A DNA stretch of 20,966 nt from Gnetum montanum. Its lineage: Eukaryota > Streptophyta > Gnetopsida > Gnetales > Gnetaceae. How positions within the stretch are numbered: the stretch's first letter is position 1; each line of letters starts with the position of its first letter. The translations under genes and the position numbers were made by a program. Positions 18,500-20,966 of the stretch are shown piece after piece. The notes under the pieces are model-generated. The model was not told the origin of the DNA. It was given only the letters and a program-made list of their open reading frames with translations, and searched no databases. Where the stretch lies: contig MNCI01021389.1 in the NCBI GenBank assembly GCA_015680685.1, positions 833,017 through 853,982 of the forward strand, in the 5' to 3' direction.

Positions 18500-19284
18500 A
18501 GGAGAGTTATGTTGGATTCTTTTCCTTCTTTGGTCCCTTGGTTACTCGCTTGCTTTTTGATTGGGAGACCTTGGCCTTTAGGCCCACCTATTTCTGTGTC
18601 CAGCTATTTTCTTGCCTTAGTTGCCTACCAAGATTTAATATAACCATTGGTGGATCGTGTTGTCTTCATCGAAGAGAGGAGGACCTTGGCATTGAGATTA
18701 CCCTAGTAAGATGTTATGCATTCTTCTTTTCTAATTGTGATGTTAGTATGATCAAAATCGTCTTGCTCTTAGAGGCTTCATGATGGGCCTCCATGAGTAT
18801 GTCTTTTTGAAGTTGAACCTCTGTAGGTTGATAATCTTGAGAGAGATAATCAATCACTTAGTACTCTAGGGCTATTACTTGAAGTCCCAACTTTACCAAT
18901 GCTTACATGAACATTAATGGAATAGAACAATTAGAGGGCAACACAATGTTACGCTTTAGGTCTCTCCATCACAGCTACTGATCCTAGTAAAGGATAAAAG
19001 TAAATACTAGATAGTATGGATCCAGATGGGTGTAGACCACTTTGAGTTCTTGGGATACTTCATTAGGATTCTTTCTTGTTCTATCATGATGTTTTGTAGA
19101 ATCATCCGCAAGTGAGAAATTAGCCTTGTGGAAAGAACACATCTTTAGGTTATTCTTATAGCATGCCTTGAATAAAATATTATTATTTTTCTAAGGGTGG
19201 TTTGTTATGTTACTATAATGAACTTTGTATGATTTAATTATCTAGAATACTTATCGCATAATAGTTCCTTGGAAGCAACATCAA
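18500..19284 (-). other. Leader region between LTR copy C and gag
   Basis: About 800 bases downstream (minus) of LTR C, the position of a gypsy 5' leader. The upper gag end gives lysine-rich sequence (SKSKRVTKGPKKEKNP) near 18500-18560, with stops, so gag may start further up. No PBS matching a common tRNA 3' end was recognised beside 19285 (minus strand reads TTGATGTTGCTTCC). Confidence 0.4.
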
Positions 19285-19750
19285 TGATGAACAATGAGTA
19301 TTCCCTACACCCAAGCATATAAATCATAAGCATTCATGCATGATCTAGTTAAATTCCATGGAAATTTAGATTAAGAGTATCCTAGATAATTAAGTGTGAT
19401 ATTGTTGGTTGTTGTCTTCCCAATTATCACTTGTGCTAGCCTAGTTGGTATAGTTAAGTGTGATCAAGGCATGAGATGTTATTATTATTATTAAAATATT
19501 AAAATAATGAAATTATTAAAATATTTATTTCTAACTAACTATGTAATTATGAGTAATCTAAGCTATCCTAAGCATAGAGCATCCATTCACACTTTCTATA
19601 CCCATCTTGATGGATTACGAAACATTAATATATTATGCTCAAAGTGGTTATACTAACATTATTATGGAATAAAATATTAAATTGTTAAGTGATAGAAAGT
19701 AAAGTGCTGAAAATCAACTAAGTGGTACAATATAAGGAATTAATCTTGAT

Positions 19751-19756
19751 TTTATT
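19751..19756 (-). promoter_or_regulatory. Poly(A) signal AATAAA in LTR copy C
   Basis: TTTATT on the plus strand. It lies about 170 bases downstream of the TATA box on the minus strand, the same geometry as in copies A and B. Confidence 0.55.
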
Positions 19757-19925
19757 GTCATCATGCAAAACTATCTACATACATCATGCATTGGAATAAA
19801 ACATTGTACAGTCAACTCAATCCATGTTGTAGGTACTCAGAGGAAAATTTGGCTAAATTATATGGGAGAAAACTACAAGAGTCTAGCTACTAGAATGACC
19901 AAAGGTGCCATAAACATGATAGGTG

Positions 19926-19939
19926 ACTCTTATTTATAG
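19926..19939 (-). promoter_or_regulatory. TATA box of LTR copy C
   Basis: CTATAAATAAGAGT on the minus strand, conserved with copies A and B although neighbouring bases have drifted. Confidence 0.7.
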
Positions 19940-20259
19940 GTATTTAGTGTAATTGTAATATCGTATTTGTGACATAGCATCCCAATATATGACATAGTAA
20001 ATGTAATATCTTAGATGATTAGTTTAATTTTTATGATTCATCAAGAATGTAGAAAGGGTTAGAAACCTTCTAGTAGAGTAAAACACATTGGTAAACCTAA
20101 CATAGTCAAAGAATAGAATGCACATGCTACACAAAATGTTAGTCAACTACCAAAGTCCAAAATATATCCAAATCATGATGTCAAATAGAAATACTAGAAA
20201 AAGCAATGTACCTATGATTAATCAAAAACTAGACTTTTTATAAGGCTTTTAGTGTAACA

Positions 20260-20275
20260 CCTTACCTCCCTTAGA
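20260..20275 (-). promoter_or_regulatory. Polypurine tract next to LTR copy C
   Basis: The minus strand reads AAGGGAGGTAAGG immediately before the LTR start TGTTACAC. This is a convincing PPT/U3 junction and indicates that copy C once served as the 3' LTR of an element lying to its right. Confidence 0.65.
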
Positions 20276-20729
20276 GTTAGTGTTTATCCTAGTTGTTAAA
20301 GATAGTGTGTAATGTAAGTATCTCTTATTATGTAATGTAACTTAGGAAACAAAGCCATATATTTCATTTGACTTTATGAGGGGAAAAATTATTATTTTTT
20401 ATTTTATAAATAATTTATGGAAGAAATTTATGCAGTTTTATAATTGAGGATAAACTCTTCATTGTTCTCTAGTACAACCTAATCATTTCCTTTAAATTCC
20501 AAGGCCATAACATGAAGCAAGAAATATTTGCTATGAATTTTTTAAGTTATTGTGACTCTTCATCTCCTCTTGTTCACCTAATCCAAACTCAATTAAAAAT
20601 TTTAGAAAATCTCAACATTATGCTCATTGATCATCAATATTCACTAATTAAAACAAGCATTCATGAAGACTAGCAATCATCTTCATCAACAATTCAAAAA
20701 TACTAATAACAATCCTAACCAAGAGCCTC
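20276..20729. other. Short spacer between LTR copies C and E
   Basis: About 450 bases, AT-rich, no recognised retroelement protein. If C and E are the two LTRs of one element, its internal part has been almost wholly deleted. A 53-codon plus-strand open run with ATG (20512-20673) encodes a Leu/Ile/Ser-rich peptide of no known family. No confident PBS beside 20730 (minus strand GAGGCTCTTGGTTAGG). Confidence 0.4.
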
Positions 20730-20966
20730 TGATGAGAGGCAAGGTACCCCTATGTCCAACCATATGAATACGAGCGTTCACGCATGATCTGGTCGAACTT
20801 TGAGGATTAAGTGCTTATGCACCTACATAGAATAAGGATGAGTTATGCAGTTGTTGTCTTCCCAAGCTTACTTGTAAGGCATAATTGTATGGTTAAGTGA
20901 ACTTAAGGTATATGATTTTTTTATGTTTTTTATATTTTCTATGTTGGTCTCCTAAGTGTGTGAAAT
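20730..20966 (-). repeat. LTR copy E, partial (downstream end only)
   Basis: TGATGAGAGGCAAGGTACCCC and then 'accatatgaatacgagcgttcacgcatgatctggtcga' (shared in short blocks with copies A and D), 'gttgttgtcttccc' and 'atggttaagtg' match the same stretch of copies A, C and D. The rest lies beyond the window. Confidence 0.8.

Larger units (their letters stand above)
15879..20259 (-). mobile_element. Possible gag-only gypsy element bounded by LTR copies C and D
   Basis: Minus-strand order is LTR C, leader (19284-18500), gag (about 18480-17690), non-coding rest, polypurine tract (16750-16761), LTR D. This is a complete LTR-internal-LTR arrangement of about 4.4 kb without RT, RNase H or integrase. 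It could be a non-autonomous derivative, or the product of recombination within an array of LTRs in which gag and pol were separated. The LTRs are diverged, so the structure is old. Confidence 0.5.
19285..20259 (-). repeat. LTR copy C (minus orientation), essentially complete
   Basis: The downstream end is TGATGAAC on the plus strand. The upstream end is marked by TGTTACAC on the minus strand at 20259, next to a purine tract. About 975 bases. It aligns with copy A over most of its length, roughly 80 percent by eye in the first 200 bases ('gtgtgatattgttggttgttg' and 'tttctaactaacta' among shared blocks). TATA (19926-19939) and AATAAA (19751-19756) are present. The U3 palindromes have decayed to forms such as TGTAATATCG. 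Confidence 0.85.

Noticed and set aside
18096-18560. Longest non-retroelement-like plus-strand open frame, 154 codons, membrane-like hydrophobic peptide
   Set aside because: It is exactly antisense to the gypsy gag frame; the hydrophobic residues come from reversing Glu/Lys/His-rich codons.
1-20966. tRNA, rRNA, or intact host genes
   Set aside because: No cloverleaf with a T-loop consensus, no rRNA-like sequence and no multi-exon gene structure with family motifs was seen on reading both strands.

Overview
This window looks like intergenic DNA from a large, repeat-rich plant nuclear genome. It is strongly AT-rich, holds no intact protein-coding gene, and is built almost entirely of decayed retrotransposons. 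All element types are plant families: Ty1/copia with an initiator-Met primer site, Ty3/gypsy of the Athila-like and Tat/Ogre-like branches, and an L1-like LINE. The advanced decay and nesting would suit a conifer or another large-genome seed plant, but the species is inference only.

Layout. (1) 1-431 is the tail of an LTR in minus orientation. (2) About 460-2388, plus strand, is a decayed Tat/Ogre-like pol 3' half: end of RNase H, a second archaeal-type RNase H, and integrase to its C-terminus. (3) 2389-7026 is unassigned AT-rich DNA with two clusters of a short motif (2904-2955; about 6300-6720). It is split by a 5'-truncated LINE (3614-5494, minus) flanked by a perfect 16-bp target-site duplication. 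(4) 7027-8272 is a nearly complete copy of the same LTR family as region 1, with TATA box, poly(A) signal and a striking array of GCGATATCGC palindromes in U3. (5) 8273-9160 is unassigned. (6) 9161 to about 13980 is a near full-length Ty1/copia element (minus) with two LTRs, PBS, PPT, gag, protease, integrase, RT and RNase H, all broken by stops. (7) About 13985-15610 is an Athila-like gypsy pol (RT-RNase H, minus), apparently interrupted by the copia element. (8) 15879-16748 and 19285-20259 are two more LTRs of the family, enclosing about 2.5 kb with a decayed gag (17690-18480) and no recognisable pol. (9) 20730-20966 begins a fifth copy.

Interpretation. Five minus-oriented copies of one LTR family (called here B, A, D, C, E from left to right) make the backbone. 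Purine-rich tracts on the minus strand beside their upstream ends, TATA boxes and poly(A) signals all agree on orientation. Gag and RT-RNase H run the same way and may be their internal regions, but no shared primer site proves it. The copia element is younger than the gypsy pol. The Tat-like fragment runs the other way and belongs to a different lineage. Nothing here can make a functional protein. The most distinctive signal is the evenly spaced palindrome array in the LTR U3.
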